From Campanula takesimana (taxonomy: Eukaryota > Streptophyta > Magnoliopsida > Asterales > Campanulaceae): a DNA stretch of 64,000 bases. The position numbers and the translations under genes were made by a program. Location: the NCBI GenBank assembly GCA_026119855.1, contig JAOWBW010000281.1:248001-312000 (forward strand), written 5' to 3'. This document shows, piece by piece, positions 11,213-23,413 of the stretch. The notes below the pieces were generated by a model that ran no database searches, had not been told where the DNA came from, and was given only the letters and a program-made list of their open reading frames with translations. Within the stretch, counting starts at the first letter, position 1. The number at the start of each line of letters is the position of its first letter.

Positions 11213-11718
11213 TGTTCTTAAGATTTTAGTTTCTATTTATAGCGTGTCCAATTAAAGTTTGATGTTTCCAAATTATTAATCATCAATTTAGGGTCAAAGA
11301 TAAAAATGTTAGTCATTGTTTTTTTTTGACGAATTTGTTAAAAAAAAAATGTTCAGTCATTACATGCGTCTTAGCTGAAGTTATTTGAAAATTTATCACC
11401 AATTCACTTTTAAATCGCAGACTCTAAATTGATAAATCTTGATTTTGGATACTAATTTATAAACACTCTTAAATTTAAAACTTAATTTGGAAACGCCCCT
11501 AAAATTTCTAAAATTTGGACTTTGTTTATCGTTTAAGGTGTGTTCTCTTGCCAAGCATCATCTTGTTTGTGTTTTGCTTTCATTTAAATAAACAATGGAT
11601 CAGCAAATTCCTTAAAATTACTAATATTCCTAATATATATATATATATATATATATGCAAACTTGAATTTTATTTTCTGTTTCATTCTCCCTATAGCATC
11701 AACTACCAGTCACGGAAA
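11213..11718. other. AT-rich intergenic DNA next to LTR element
   Basis: Holds a (TA)n run near 11632-11657 and no gene. It ends at the target duplication of the outer LTR retrotransposon. Confidence 0.5.
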
Positions 11719-11723
11719 GGTAA

Positions 11724-14500
11724 TGTCACGCCCCAGAAATTCTAAAAACCCATAAATATAAAATTTACATAATAAACATCTCCACAAATGCTAAATACCA
11801 AACCGGGCACGTGAATTCGACTATAAAACCAAAACCATCACACGACACCTCAACGAGATTATAACTCGGAGACTAAATACAACGCGGAAGCAAGAACACT
11901 TATAATAATATAATACCCAAAAGATAATAATAGTTACATAACACTAAACGACCACAAATCCCACTACAATGATACATAAGAACTCCGAAGATCAACTACC
12001 CCAAAGAAGGTCAACCTGCTCAGCAGATTTCCCGCTACAACGGACCTCATAGCGCTACCACTTGCTTCCCGGGGGGGGGGGGGGGTTACGGAAAAACAAG
12101 GATAAAAGAAACGGGGTGAGATAAAATCTCAGTAAGTTACTAATGCAGCTACATGGCATAATATCATGCAAATCAACGGTATAACTGAACAAGTAAATCA
12201 CATAACAACAAATGAGAAAGCTCCCTATCGCCAACTGTCCCATACCAGTTGGAAATAACGACTAACTCATCATGCAGCACATAAGACTGAAATAAACACG
12301 TTACAAAGGATACCGAGCCAAGGTTTCACCAAACTGATAGAACAATCGCTGCGCAGCTTCAACCGATCAACCAATCAACAATAGCAGCATAACAGCTGAA
12401 GAGAACCCCGGTCAGAACCGACCAATCAATCAATCAACAAATCAAACCATCTTCGTAGTAGCATAATAGCTGAAGAGAAAACCCCGGTACCGTAACCATA
12501 ACAATGTAACATGTCACAAAGGACAGGGGAAATGACACAAAGTCATACCCAAAACCAACTAGCTAGATACTCACCAAAGGAGCTAGCTCATCTCAACCAA
12601 GGCCAATCTGGAAGAGGAAAATAAGAGCAAAACAATGGATCACATTATAATGGACTCGGCTCGTTGCCATTATAATCTTCCCCATCGCCCGACACAACCA
12701 CAAATGCCAGCTGGACTTTAAACAAGCACATAGTAATAAATACTCGCTTGAAACAACAACGGGGGCAATGATTCCAAAGAAGGGAACCAAGCCAAGCTCA
12801 TCACAAAAGATGCAAACAGTTACTCATGAAGAGATCAACAATAACGAATACAAGAAGTTTCTCATAAAAGAGTCCAACAACGATAAACGAGATTGCTCAT
12901 AGAGAGCCCAACAACATTGACCATAAAACATGATGATTCCATGATAAGGCACATACCAAACACATCCTAAAGATGATGCTCACAAGTTACTCATAAAGAG
13001 TACAACCCAAACGGTCGCTCACAAATAGTATAATGACTATTACCAAGATGAACCTAAACGTCTACTCGTAAAGAGTACTATGACCAAGAACTCAATCATC
13101 CCTTTACACCTGGAATTCCAAATAGGAAATCCGAACAAATACACCTTAAGGCAAATCAAAACCGCAGGTACCCAATCACCGTATCACTCTTTACATCCGT
13201 TCATAAATGAACCAATTCTTAACACTCCAAACGAACCCAAAAGGTTACACCTATTCATACATGATCACAAACGGACCAAACCCAACACTTTGGTACTCCC
13301 TAATAACCCTCTAGGTACAATAAGATATCACCTAAAACCTAAACCAAGTTTTATCCTAAAATCAATTTGATTGGAATAACCATGAACACGTCACAAGATG
13401 CCCAAGCATTCTCCAACAATACTTAGACCAATTCCATAACACCATTGTTCACAACGGAACCATTTCAAACACTAGAGTAACCCACGATGTTTACTTAACA
13501 TAACTAGAGTGGCACCCAAAGTCTACACCAAGAATACAATCCAAATCCAAACCAAACAAGAGATGATTCCTGAAAACAGCGGGCGGGCGGGCGCCTAAAA
13601 GGAGGCGCGCGGGCGCCCACGGACGGCAGAAACAAAGGTCAAGAAAAGGGAAGTAAGCGGGCGCTTAGGGACTTACGGGCGGTCGCCCGTCCCACTACGG
13701 GCGGGCGCCCGGTCGGTTTTCTGGCCGGAAACTGCAACTGGGTTTGTGAAGAAAACCTTACCAAATCATAATCCCACAAAACCAATACCTCTACTAGCAT
13801 ACCAAAATACCCCAAACGACTTATGAGCTTATAAGGGACCTAAATAACAACATCTAACAACTCCAATCAAGATTTCAATCCCCACATTTGATTTATCACA
13901 AAACTCACCCAAAATAACAATAAATTCTAAATAATTTCTAAACTTCCACAAACCATCAAATAACAATTCCAAAGCATCATAGATCATCATACAAAATGGA
14001 GATGAACAATCTTAGCATAAAAAAAGGGGAAAGCAACTTACTTGGAATTTATCAAAGATGATGGAATTCAAATTTTCTTAGCTCTACACGATCCTAGCGA
14101 CGATCTAAACATTTTTCATAAAATGAGCAATAAGAAATAATGAATAGAAGATGATCAAAATGAGGAGAGAGGGAGGAGTTCTTACCTTGGCAACAATGGA
14201 AAAGAGAGGGAGTAATTTCACTATGTGTGTGTGTGTGTGGTGATTGATTGAGGAGGGAGGAGGAGGGAGGATGATTATTAAATCAAAATGTTACACCTAG
14301 GCCCTTCTACTACTACCAAGAACAATTAAATCCATACTCCCCACCATTAACTAAGACTTACTAACTCTACACTAGCACAAATGATCAATTAAAATGCTAG
14401 GCATAAAGTATTATGAAACACAAATGCACACATAATTAAATAAATAAATAAATAAATATTTATTACTAAGAAAATAGATACGGGTTTTCGGGTCGTTACA
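11724..14500 (-). repeat. 3' LTR of outer element (2777 bp)
   Basis: Nearly identical to 29807-32580. It includes an unusual GC-rich block at about 13579-13717, a poly-G run near 12070 and a TG microsatellite near 14225. Short ORFs here are shared with the other LTR and look non-coding. Confidence 0.95.
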
Positions 14501-16136
14501 ATCTACCCTCATTAAAAAGAATTCGCCCGCGAATTCACTCATCAAAATTCACAACACGCGGTCATAATGAGGCGACAAAATATCGATTCTCATATAGCAC
14601 TCATAACTTCAATCAAGTACCTATCAAATTTTCAGACATAGTCTCCATGACTCAAATAAACCAACATATATTAATCACATACATATCTCAGGTATGCTCA
14701 TATTAAACATTCTAAAGTCAACTTCTTCTTTCATCCGGAATTTCAAATTCTCTAGACTATCACTCGTTCACCCATTCTGAGACATAGCTGATTTGATCCT
14801 ACTTAGCATTACGCTCACCATCAACCCTTAAATCAACAACATCCATAAGTCTTACTTTTCCGGTTCATCCACACGCATTGACGATCTAAACATCATCCCA
14901 AGTAATCACACTACTACCCGAACAACTAAGAGAAGGAATAGGGCTAATTATTATTGTCACCCAATGACTCAATGATATACTCAAAAATTTACCGTCATCA
15001 ACTATCCGATCAAATGAGATTCCACTACCACACTCACTTCCTCATGAGATAAAACATAATACAGTCATAATCTTTGTATTTCTCAACCCACTTGTATTAA
15101 CTCACATTTATCTTGTCGAAGAACATATGATTATCCAACATTGATAACCTATTAACATCATTTCTAAACTTATTCCCATAAAAACAACTATATCTTGCTA
15201 AGGCGATATCAATAAAACCACAATCCATCCCTAGTCATAGACAGCTCTATTTATTAACCCGAATTTTAGAATACTTACCCGAATGATCCAATAGCCACGG
15301 TTACTTTAGTTCCGTCTCTTCCCGAATTTTCCAATTACCCACTTTAACTCATCATATAGTAAACTTAAATAATGCTTACAATATAGTAATCTCTCGTACC
15401 GAACCTTATTCAATCACTATCTTCACTCCTAACTAAAATCCATACTCAAGGCCAAAATTGAAGAATTCAAATTTCTCCTAAACATAATTCTCGAGATACC
15501 ACAAACTTGTCTTATTCGCAACCCTAATTATATTGTAAAGATACTTCCATTAGAAAATCGCATACTTAATATTACTTCCAAGAAACTCAAAACATTAAAC
15601 CATCTCGAGCTTACTCAACTTCTTAAACTATGAAGAGCTAAAGAAATTTCCATCCTCCAAATGTTCACCTAAGTGACTATGTCTCCAAGGATTACCATTA
15701 TAGCAGTAACTGGAATGATCCAAAATTTTCGCAATCTTTACCTTCGTATATATCAACATTTTACAAATTACAACTCTAAAAGATATTACAAACGGTCACT
15801 AATAATCCAAAATATTCAATAAACTGTTCCGTCCCAATTCTTTGATCTTGAACCTCGATCAATGGTTAGCCCAAATTAGTCTTTCACGTATACATTTATT
15901 AACCCAATGTTACTTAAGCTCAACAGTATTACCAACATAATAATCCAATTAGCTAGCCACATTTCCACTGACCCAGCACAAAATCATAATGTCCTTTAAT
16001 ATGTCCAAGTATCTATACCCAACTTCCTTTACAAATCCTTAATCCAAACGAGAACGCCACAAAGAAAAGATTCAGAACCGAGTGACAACTGTTCACTAAA
16101 ACCCAAAAATGCCTTTAATATTGTTCGAGGAATTCT
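14501..16136 (-). other. Outer element internal region, 3' part
   Basis: Non-coding, A/C/T-rich DNA between the outer 3' LTR and the nested copia element, starting with the purine-tract complement. No reading frame, tandem repeat or RNA gene was recognised. Confidence 0.6.
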
Positions 16137-17746
16137 TGTTGGTCCCAAAGACACAACAAGGGTATGAAAAGAGGCTAGAGGGGGGGGGGGGTGAATAGCC
16201 TATTAAAATTTCAACCCTTTTTCAAATTCAACCAAGTGCTTACTCTTGAATATGCGGTCAAGTTAAAACCACACGGTCAAGGGGTAATATGCACAGCGGA
16301 AGTTTTCGTTAGAAATGGGAAAGGTTGGTTTTGACTAAAATCTCTAAGTAGGAATACCAGCACTCACGGTCAACCAGGTTGCGGTCGAGTGAGTCCGGTC
16401 GAGGGTGAAGTGCGGTCAAGAGATTGCGGTCAAGAGGTTGAGATTGAAAGTTGTCTTAGAAGTTTTGGCAAAAGATAAGTTAGTCAGATTTTAACTTAGG
16501 CAATGTGGAGAACAAACAAACACAATTCACAGCAAGTTATTAAATCTGAAAGATCAAAACACTAAACGACAAACAAAGTTAATATGAACAATGAAGAACA
16601 AGATGAACAATACTTGAAAGTAAATTTGCAGAAAGTAAAATGACACAAGTATTTGGAAAGGTTCGATCTGTTGAAAAGATCTACGTCCTTTACCAAGATG
16701 GTCAGTCTTGGATTTTGAATGGAGGTATATATTGATTCTTGAGTGTACAGATTACAGAGATGAAGTATTGAATCAACACCTACTTTCTATGAAGAACAAA
16801 TCCTAGACTTAGACCAGTGTATCCCTTTGGATTCAATCTAAGTGATTGATCAATTGGGGTGAGTGTGTGTAAGAATCTGAAGCTCTTTGAAATCTATATG
16901 ATTTAGAGCCTAAAGAATCTTATGTGTTAAAAGGCTTGAGATGACTTGAATGTTGCTGGAGATCTTTGAAGGTTTGAAGGTGAGTTCTTTGAAGATTCAA
17001 AGGATTCTGGAAATTTTGAGTATGATCTTCAATCACCAAGTATTTCAACAGCAATTTCTCTCTTAGAATCTCAGCTTAGTTCAATGAAGAACTTAAGGGC
17101 TATTTATAGCCTTGAATGAGAAAATAGCTGTTGGATTTACTTGGGCTCCAAGTTGAAGGACAATGAGCTGTTGAATTCTGATTGGAGCTCAATCTGAGTT
17201 TGTCCTTTTTGCAGATAAGAGGTGGTCCCACTTAGATGAATTTCAAATTTGAATTACTTGGGATCCAAGTTCTGCAACGTTCTAAACTAACCATAGTTTG
17301 ATACAAGTGACCATGGTTAAGTTTGAACATACTTGGGTTCTTGAACTTCTGCTCATCTGCGGTCAAGACTTGCGGTCGAAGCTCTTGCGGTCAATATGCC
17401 TAAGGGCATCTGCGGTCGAGGGGTCAAATGTGACCTGTCAAGATATGCCACAAAGCTTCACGGTCACTGACTTCCGGTCAAGTGATTCACGGTCCAGTGG
17501 TCTTCCACAGTCAGGTGGTCTACCACGGTCAAGTGAATTCACGGTCGAGGTCTTGACCACTAAAATTCCAGACTTAGAAAATTTTCAGCCTATCATTCTA
17601 AAGCCTATACTATCAAAGTGGACTATTCTAAAAATGAAGTTTAACACTTCTTATAATATATCCTAAAGTCCTCAAAAGATAAAATTAGGTTATGGGATCA
17701 ATCAAATCTAGGTAATAGGAGTGGTTTATAATAAGCATACCCAACA
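16137..17746 (-). repeat. 3' LTR of copia element (1610 bp)
   Basis: Near-identical to 27673-29281. It contains about 17 copies of a CGGTC core, mostly as TGCGGTCAAG, TGCGGTCGAG or CACGGTCAAG. The 122-codon ORF shared by both LTRs has no gene-like features. Confidence 0.97.
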
Positions 17747-18183
17747 ATCTCCCCCTATTTGATTGAGACCATTACCTACTATAACAAAGGCTAATTCATT
17801 GTACTTGGTAATAACATGTTTTCAAGAAAATAATATTTTATTAATTTCATGCCCCAAGTCAATGCACACTCTAAGCCAGTGTCATAGATTTCTATCAGTC
17901 TAAAAAGATAAAAGATACTAATCCTAGCAAGATAGACATATAAGGCTTGAATGCATTTTTAGAGAAAATAACAATAAGTATGCAAATGCATCATTCAAGA
18001 GGTACTCCACAAAAATATAATCATTAAGGTGAGGAGTGCAGACAAAAGAGATTAAAAGTTTTACAACCCAAATGAAAGAAACAGAAATAAAAGTTGTTTA
18101 GACAAACATCAACAAATTGTTTCAAACATGACCACACACGGTCATAATCAAATGGTGGGATTAACATTTCGGTAGAAGATAGT

Positions 18184-20538
18184 TTAGAAGCGGTCGAAGG
18201 TATGGAGATCATCTTCAGTGAGATCAGAGAAGGGAGAGCGGTAAGAGGGCATGGAGCGACCGGGAATGAGAATATGTACGGTCACTCCATCTTCATCATC
18301 TTCACCCTGAGCATTTACATTACCGTGGCCTGCATCTGCCTCTTGATTTGCAACTAGATTACCGTGGCGGTTGATCCTGTTCAGCACAGTGTTAGCTCGA
18401 TTGGATAGTAAATCAATTTTGCTTGATTGGTCATTGAGGCGGTTGGTGTGGACAATCATGGCTTGTTTGAATGCTTCCAATTTCCTACTCAAGCTTTCAT
18501 TCAGATTGGTCATAGCGGTTTTTAGGGCAATATCAACATCTTTTTCCACCGACATTCTTACTTTCTTTACTTCCAGAGAGAGTTCATCTTTAACATCCTC
18601 CATAGATTTTGAGATATCTACCGAGGCTTTTAAGACTTCCTTTGAAAAGCACTTCATGATGGCCCTTGTTTGAATAAGGAAAGATTTGTTCATAAAGTCC
18701 GGAGTTACCATGAAGGCACTTGGAGCAACAAGAGCGGTAGAAGTAGAGCCAGCAGCTTGACCGAGCCTTGAAGAGCTGCTGCCTGCTTGACCGGAGAGGG
18801 CATCTGATATAGCCTTTGATACGTACTCTCTCTCCCCCTTAATGGTCTCAATCAGTTGAGAGGGGAGAGCAACAATCTGGTCTTTAAGCACTGAATTGGC
18901 AGACTTCAGCTCAGAGATTTCTTCATGAAGAGCGGTCTGATTGGCGGTCAGCTTTGAGATCTGGGTTTGGGAATCCAGATTGATCTGTGTAAGCATTTCT
19001 ACTGCAGTCAATAGATGAGCAATTTGATCGACCGGAGGTTCAGAAGGGGATTGCCTGATTGGAGACATGGTCATATTACCAGTATCATTAACTTCGCGGT
19101 CACTGGGTTCATGGTCATCTTCTTGACTGTGATCCCCATGCTCAGGAAGCTTTTCAACATTTGCTGGAACTGCATCATCACTAAGCACCGGGCTATCAAC
19201 GTTGATACCCTTATCAATCTCAACATTATCACCAGCATTATGATCAGAATGTTCTGATCCATCATCAGATACATCCTTTACCTCTTCATCTGTAGAGTCA
19301 TCAACTAAACCGAGTGTTGGTTTAGAAATTGGTTGCCTTTTCAGGCGCTGGGGTGGAGCAATTTCAATAACATCTTCACGGTCACCCTGAGTAGGTGAAC
19401 CGGATGGGGTAAATACTGGAGATGCGGTCGAAGGAGGTGGTCTTGAAATCTTGGATTTCTTTGCTGTTTGAACGGGACTTAGAGAAAGATCCATTTTCTT
19501 GGATTTCTCCCCCTGAGATGGAACGGGGAGTGCAGAAGACTTTGACTTGAAGGATTTGGATGGAGCGGTCGAGGCACTAGCAATTCCTTTGCCTTTGATT
19601 CGTCTTGATACTTGTTCATCCTCAGCTTCTTCATCATCATCATCATCATGGACAGATGAGGACTTCCTTGGTGCGTCAAGTCCTAAGGCTATTCTGGCAG
19701 CCTTGGTGTAGGCAGGAGGGATGTATTTTTCTCTTTTGTGCTCATGTTCACGATTTCTATATTCCTGGTATTGATCATCACCAAAACGGTTGCGGTAGGT
19801 AGATCTCATGGTCTTGATATCAAGGACCTTGGATATAGAGATGGGAACTTTGGCATCTTTATCTCTGTTGATATCCCTTCTGAGTTCAGGAATGAACTTA
19901 AACAGTAGAGAAAGGAACCTTGAGTTTTTCTTGTATTTGGTGGCGGCCTTTTCAGACATCAGCTTCTTATAATCAGAAATGTGATCTAACAGGAGATCAT
20001 ATAGAATCTTGGGCCAGTTCATCTTCCTGCCCAGATAGATTGCAGTAGACAGCCTCCATTGAGTGGTATTGAAATTTCCATGGTTACCACTCTTGCAGAG
20101 CAGACCGTGGCCAACCAAGTGACCAATGTAATACATCACCTCTGGAAAGGTTTTCCGGTAGGGCTTGCACACGTCAGTAGATCCAATCAATATCATTGCC
20201 AATCCATTATATTCTTCGTCAGATAGAGAGATAGGAGCCTCATTGTCAATGTCAAGACCAAGGGTGGAGGCAATATCAGTGTAGTCAATCTCTATCTTGT
20301 GACCGTAAACTTCTGCGGCAATCCAGTTAAGAGAATTGTTCTGCTCATCTCGTCCTTTGATTTCCTTCGCGGTAGAATAAAATTCTCCGACTGCGGCAAG
20401 GTAGTGACTGGTTTGATTCATAGTGAAATAATGAAGTATGTTTGATTTCTTCATTCTTTTGATCAAGTGCCTCCCAATGGCATCCTTCTGGAGGTCTTCA
20501 TAATCAATAACGCAGCCGGGAATAAATGATTGCTCCTC
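18184..20538 (-). CDS. Extra retroelement ORF downstream of pol (env-like position), function unknown
   Basis: An open frame of 760 codons runs from ATG 20466 to 18184. The same frame extends upstream to 20538, just after a TTTTAG acceptor-like site. Residues 1-230 form a globular region with no motif I can assign with confidence; it recalls the 'putative plant transposon protein' domain found in plant retroelements. The middle (about 260-470) is Ser/Pro/Asp/Glu-rich and probably disordered. The segment around 480-560 is a predicted coiled coil (heptad-like LTAVEMLTQINLDSQTQISK), followed by more helical sequence. It has no clear transmembrane segment or signal peptide. The frame differs from gag-pol and lies 1.4 kb beyond it, so readthrough from pol cannot express it. 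Sirevirus elements carry an extra ORF here, often called env-like; real function is unknown. Confidence 0.75.
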   Translation of the reverse strand, partial: EEQSFIPGCVIDYEDLQKDAIGRHLIKRMKKSNILHYFTMNQTSHYLAAVGEFYSTAKEIKGRDEQNNSLNWIAAEVYGHKIEIDYTDIASTLGLDIDNEAPISLSDEEYNGLAMILIGSTDVCKPYRKTFPEVMYYIGHLVGHGLLCKSGNHGNFNTTQWRLSTAIYLGRKMNWPKILYDLLLDHISDYKKLMSEKAATKYKKNSRFLSLLFKFIPELRRDINRDKDAKVPISISKVLDIKTMRSTYRNRFGDDQYQEYRNREHEHKREKYIPPAYTKAARIALGLDAPRKSSSVHDDDDDEEAEDEQVSRRIKGKGIASASTAPSKSFKSKSSALPVPSQGEKSKKMDLSLSPVQTAKKSKISRPPPSTASPVFTPSGSPTQGDREDVIEIAPPQRLKRQPISKPTLGLVDDSTDEEVKDVSDDGSEHSDHNAGDNVEIDKGINVDSPVLSDDAVPANVEKLPEHGDHSQEDDHEPSDREVNDTGNMTMSPIRQSPSEPPVDQIAHLLTAVEMLTQINLDSQTQISKLTANQTALHEEISELKSANSVLKDQIVALPSQLIETIKGEREYVSKAISDALSGQAGSSSSRLGQAAGSTSTALVAPSAFMVTPDFMNKSFLIQTRAIMKCFSKEVLKASVDISKSMEDVKDELSLEVKKVRMSVEKDVDIALKTAMTNLNESLSRKLEAFKQAMIVHTNRLNDQSSKIDLLSNRANTVLNRINRHGNLVANQEADAGHGNVNAQGEDDEDGVTVHILIPGRSMPSYRSPFSDLTEDDLHTFDRF

Positions 20539-21161
20539 CTAAAACAATTAGAAGTTAGTAACACTGGTGCGGTCAACCAGTATGCGGTCGAATGACCGAG
20601 AGGATGCGGTCGACATGCATACGGTAGACAGAAATGGCGGTAGGCGAAAACACTTAGGAATATTTCAATGACAATTCTAAAAACACGCACAAACACCATA
20701 TCACTATGTGTAGCAAAACAAATGAGAATCAAAAAGTAATTGCTCAAGAACACGAAGAACACTATAAGAACACGAAGATACTGTTCATGGCGAAAAACTC
20801 AGAAAACGATCCAGAGCATGAAAATCCATAAAGGTTATACCAAAATGAACACAGAAACCGATTAAACACGAAAATATCATCAATTTCATTATCAAGAACA
20901 CAATAATCATCAGAATATGAAAGGGCAAAATGAAGAACATTAACAAAAGCTTTGAAAAATTTACATGGCACAAGGAGATTTGTCAATTGGAATTTGAATC
21001 TAAACATAATATTGAACTCGAAATCATGAAAAAAATCATTATCAAAGCATATAATCAACTCAGAAAATGAATCAGTCATAGAATAAGAAGGGTTGTAAAG
21101 ACCCGCCAAAATGAAAAGTGAAAAACTGAAAATAGCGATGTTTTGAGTCAAGAAATCATAC
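20539..21161 (-). other. Candidate 5' intron of the extra ORF
   Basis: An ATG at 21164-21162 is directly followed by GTATGA (donor-like), and TTTTAG at 20544-20539 precedes an open frame continuous with the 760-codon ORF. Splicing would place the start Met directly before the EEQSFIPG frame. This is inferred from sequence only. Confidence 0.45.
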
Positions 21162-21232
21162 CATTGTGTCTTCAGAGAGTAGTTTTTGGGGTTTCTTAGA
21201 TTATTTCGTTGGTTGGGATGATTTTGGTGCCA

Positions 21233-21320
21233 TTTATAGACGAAAATCGAGTAGAAATGAGAGAGAATAAACTGGGTTTATAGAGAGAGAAAGTAGAGAG
21301 ATGAAGAGAGAGAAGGGGTT
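21233..21320 (-). promoter_or_regulatory. Candidate internal promoter for the extra ORF
   Basis: On the minus strand there are two TATA-like boxes, TATAAACCC near 21282 and CTATAAATGG near 21240, with CT-rich runs around them (21280-21320). They sit about 70 and 110 bases before the ATG at 21164. This is typical plant core-promoter layout and unusual between pol and a 3' LTR. Confidence 0.45.
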
Positions 21321-21982
21321 TCTGAAAAAGTGTTTTGCAGAGAGGTGGAGGTTAAGGAAGTAGTGGAGCCGTTTGTGCAGAGAAGTGGGAGGTTAACTCT
21401 GCAAAATCAGGGATTTGACCAATGATGTCCTTTCGCCATAAATGCATGGATAGTGACGGCGGACATAAATAAGGGAATAAAATTAATTGCAAATGATTTG
21501 AATTAAATGAAAAACGAGGGAAGGGAGGAAATTACAAAATTACCCTTTTGGATGACTAGGAGGATCCTAAAAATTGCTAAGTTAGAAACACTTACCTGGT
21601 CACCAAACTTTTGCGGTCAGGTGCTTGACCGTGAGTATTTGCGGTCAAGAATGTTACCTTGGCCTATGTATGCTTCTTTAAAGCAGTGAACGAATATCAT
21701 CATTTTCCCATGCGGTCGGCTTCTTTAAAGTCTGAACAAATTACATCTTTATATGCGGTTAATGGGGCAGTTGGCATATGAGCAGTCGACATTTATGCGG
21801 TCAGCATTGATGAGGTCAGTAAGCTTTGATAGATTTTGATGCTTCGACCCGAATTACTTGACCGGTGAGATGGTAATCGACCGTGATTGCTTTACCGGTA
21901 AGGGTGTTGACCGTGACCTACTTGTTTTTGAACTTGGATAAAACATAAGACATTAGCACAATCAAAGTATATGGACAAGTAA

Positions 21983-23383
21983 TTAAAGTTCTAGCATACC
22001 CATCTCTCCTCTAAGATACCTAAATCTCTTGGAATCCAGAGCCTTGGTGAGAATATCTGCAATTTGATTGTCAGTACTCACATACTCTAGATGGATATTA
22101 CCTTTTTCCACATGATCCTTGAGAAAGTGGTATTTGATATCAATGTGTTTGGTTTTTGAATGCATGACAGGGTTGTTGGAGACAGCAATGGTAGATGTAT
22201 TGTCACAAAAGATTGGACAATTTTCTTCGTTGATTCCGTAGTCAACCAATTGTTGCTTCATCCAGAGCACTTGGCAGCAGCAGCTTCCAGCAGCTATATA
22301 TTCAGCTTCTGTGGTAGATACAGAGACTGAGGCTTGTTTCTTGCTTGCCCATGAAACTAGTCGATTTCCAAGAAAATGACATGTTCCACTTGTGCTTTTC
22401 CTGTCTATTGTACATGCTGCATAATCTGCATCTGAGTAACCTGTAAGATCAAAGTTTGAATCTTTGGAGTACCAAAGTCCAAGGTTAATAGTCCCAGATA
22501 GATATCGAATAATACGTTTAACAACAATAAGATGTGCTTCTCTAGGATCAGCTTGATAACGTGCACAAACGCAAACACTAAACATGATATCTGGTCTACT
22601 AGCAGTTAAGTATAGGAGAGAGCCAATCATACCTCGATACAAGGTTTGATCAACCTTCTTACCTTTCAAGTCTTTGTCTAGCTTGTTACCAGTAGCCATA
22701 GGAGTGTCGTATGCCTTTGCATTTTCAAGTCCAAATTTCTTGATAAGGTCCTTTGTGTACTTTGCTTGATTGAGGAAGATGCCTTCAGCACATTGTTTAA
22801 TTTGAAGTCCAAGGAAGAATGTCAATTCTCCCATCATGCTCATCTCAAATTTGCTTTTCATGAGTTTCTCAAAACGCTTACACAACAATTCATTAGTAGA
22901 ACCAAAAATAATATCATCTACATATATTTGAACTAATAAAGTATGATCATGATATTTAGCAATGAATAAAGTTGTGTCGATCTTACCACGCTTGAAGCCT
23001 TTCTCTAGGAGAAATTTAGATAGAGTATCATACCATGCACGTGGAGCTTGTTTGAGTCCATATAAAGCTTTACGGAGTTTGTAGACATGATTTGGAAATT
23101 TGGGGTCTTCAAATCCGGGTGGTTGAGCAACAAAGACTGTTTCTTGAAGTTCACTGTTGAGGAATGCACTCTTCACATCCATTTGATACAGCTTGAATCT
23201 TTTGTAAGAGGCATAATCTAAGAATATCCTTATAGCTTCGAGTCTTGCAACGGGGGCAAATGTTTCATCATAATCAATGCCTTCTTCTTGTCTATATCCT
23301 TGTGCAACCAACCTAGCTTTGTTCCTTGTGATGCTTCCATTCTCATCCATCTTGTTTCTGAACACCCACTTTGTACCAATCAC
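21983..23383 (-). CDS. Copia reverse transcriptase and RNase H segment
   Basis: 466 codons opening inside the RT domain. Visible are GTKWVFRNK, the catalytic region MDVKSAFLN, the YVDD box (QIYVDDIIFGST), then RNase H motifs with acidic residues (GYSDADYA, STTEAEYIA). It makes element cDNA from the primed RNA template. It is in the same frame as the integrase segment, from which a single TGA at 23414-23416 (where related proteins have Trp) separates it. It ends at TAA/TAG-type stop 21983, short of the extra ORF. Confidence 0.93.
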   Translation of the reverse strand: MIGTKWVFRNKMDENGSITRNKARLVAQGYRQEEGIDYDETFAPVARLEAIRIFLDYASYKRFKLYQMDVKSAFLNSELQETVFVAQPPGFEDPKFPNHVYKLRKALYGLKQAPRAWYDTLSKFLLEKGFKRGKIDTTLFIAKYHDHTLLVQIYVDDIIFGSTNELLCKRFEKLMKSKFEMSMMGELTFFLGLQIKQCAEGIFLNQAKYTKDLIKKFGLENAKAYDTPMATGNKLDKDLKGKKVDQTLYRGMIGSLLYLTASRPDIMFSVCVCARYQADPREAHLIVVKRIIRYLSGTINLGLWYSKDSNFDLTGYSDADYAACTIDRKSTSGTCHFLGNRLVSWASKKQASVSVSTTEAEYIAAGSCCCQVLWMKQQLVDYGINEENCPIFCDNTSTIAVSNNPVMHSKTKHIDIKYHFLKDHVEKGNIHLEYVSTDNQIADILTKALDSKRFRYLRGEMGMLEL

Positions 23384-23413
23384 TCCTTGATCTTGTGGTC
23401 TTGGAACTAGGGT

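Noticed and set aside
13080..13370. 96-codon ORF, nearly repeated at 31163-31453
   Set aside because: It sits in the outer LTR, is low in complexity and has no recognisable protein features.
17298..17666. 122-codon ORF, present identically at 28833-29201
   Set aside because: It lies entirely inside both copia LTRs, runs against the element's orientation, and has no domain; it reflects LTR identity.
20762..21151. 129-codon minus-strand ORF upstream of the extra retroelement ORF
   Set aside because: Phe/Ser-rich from AT-rich DNA and fully inside the proposed intron; no domain or matching neighbour frame.
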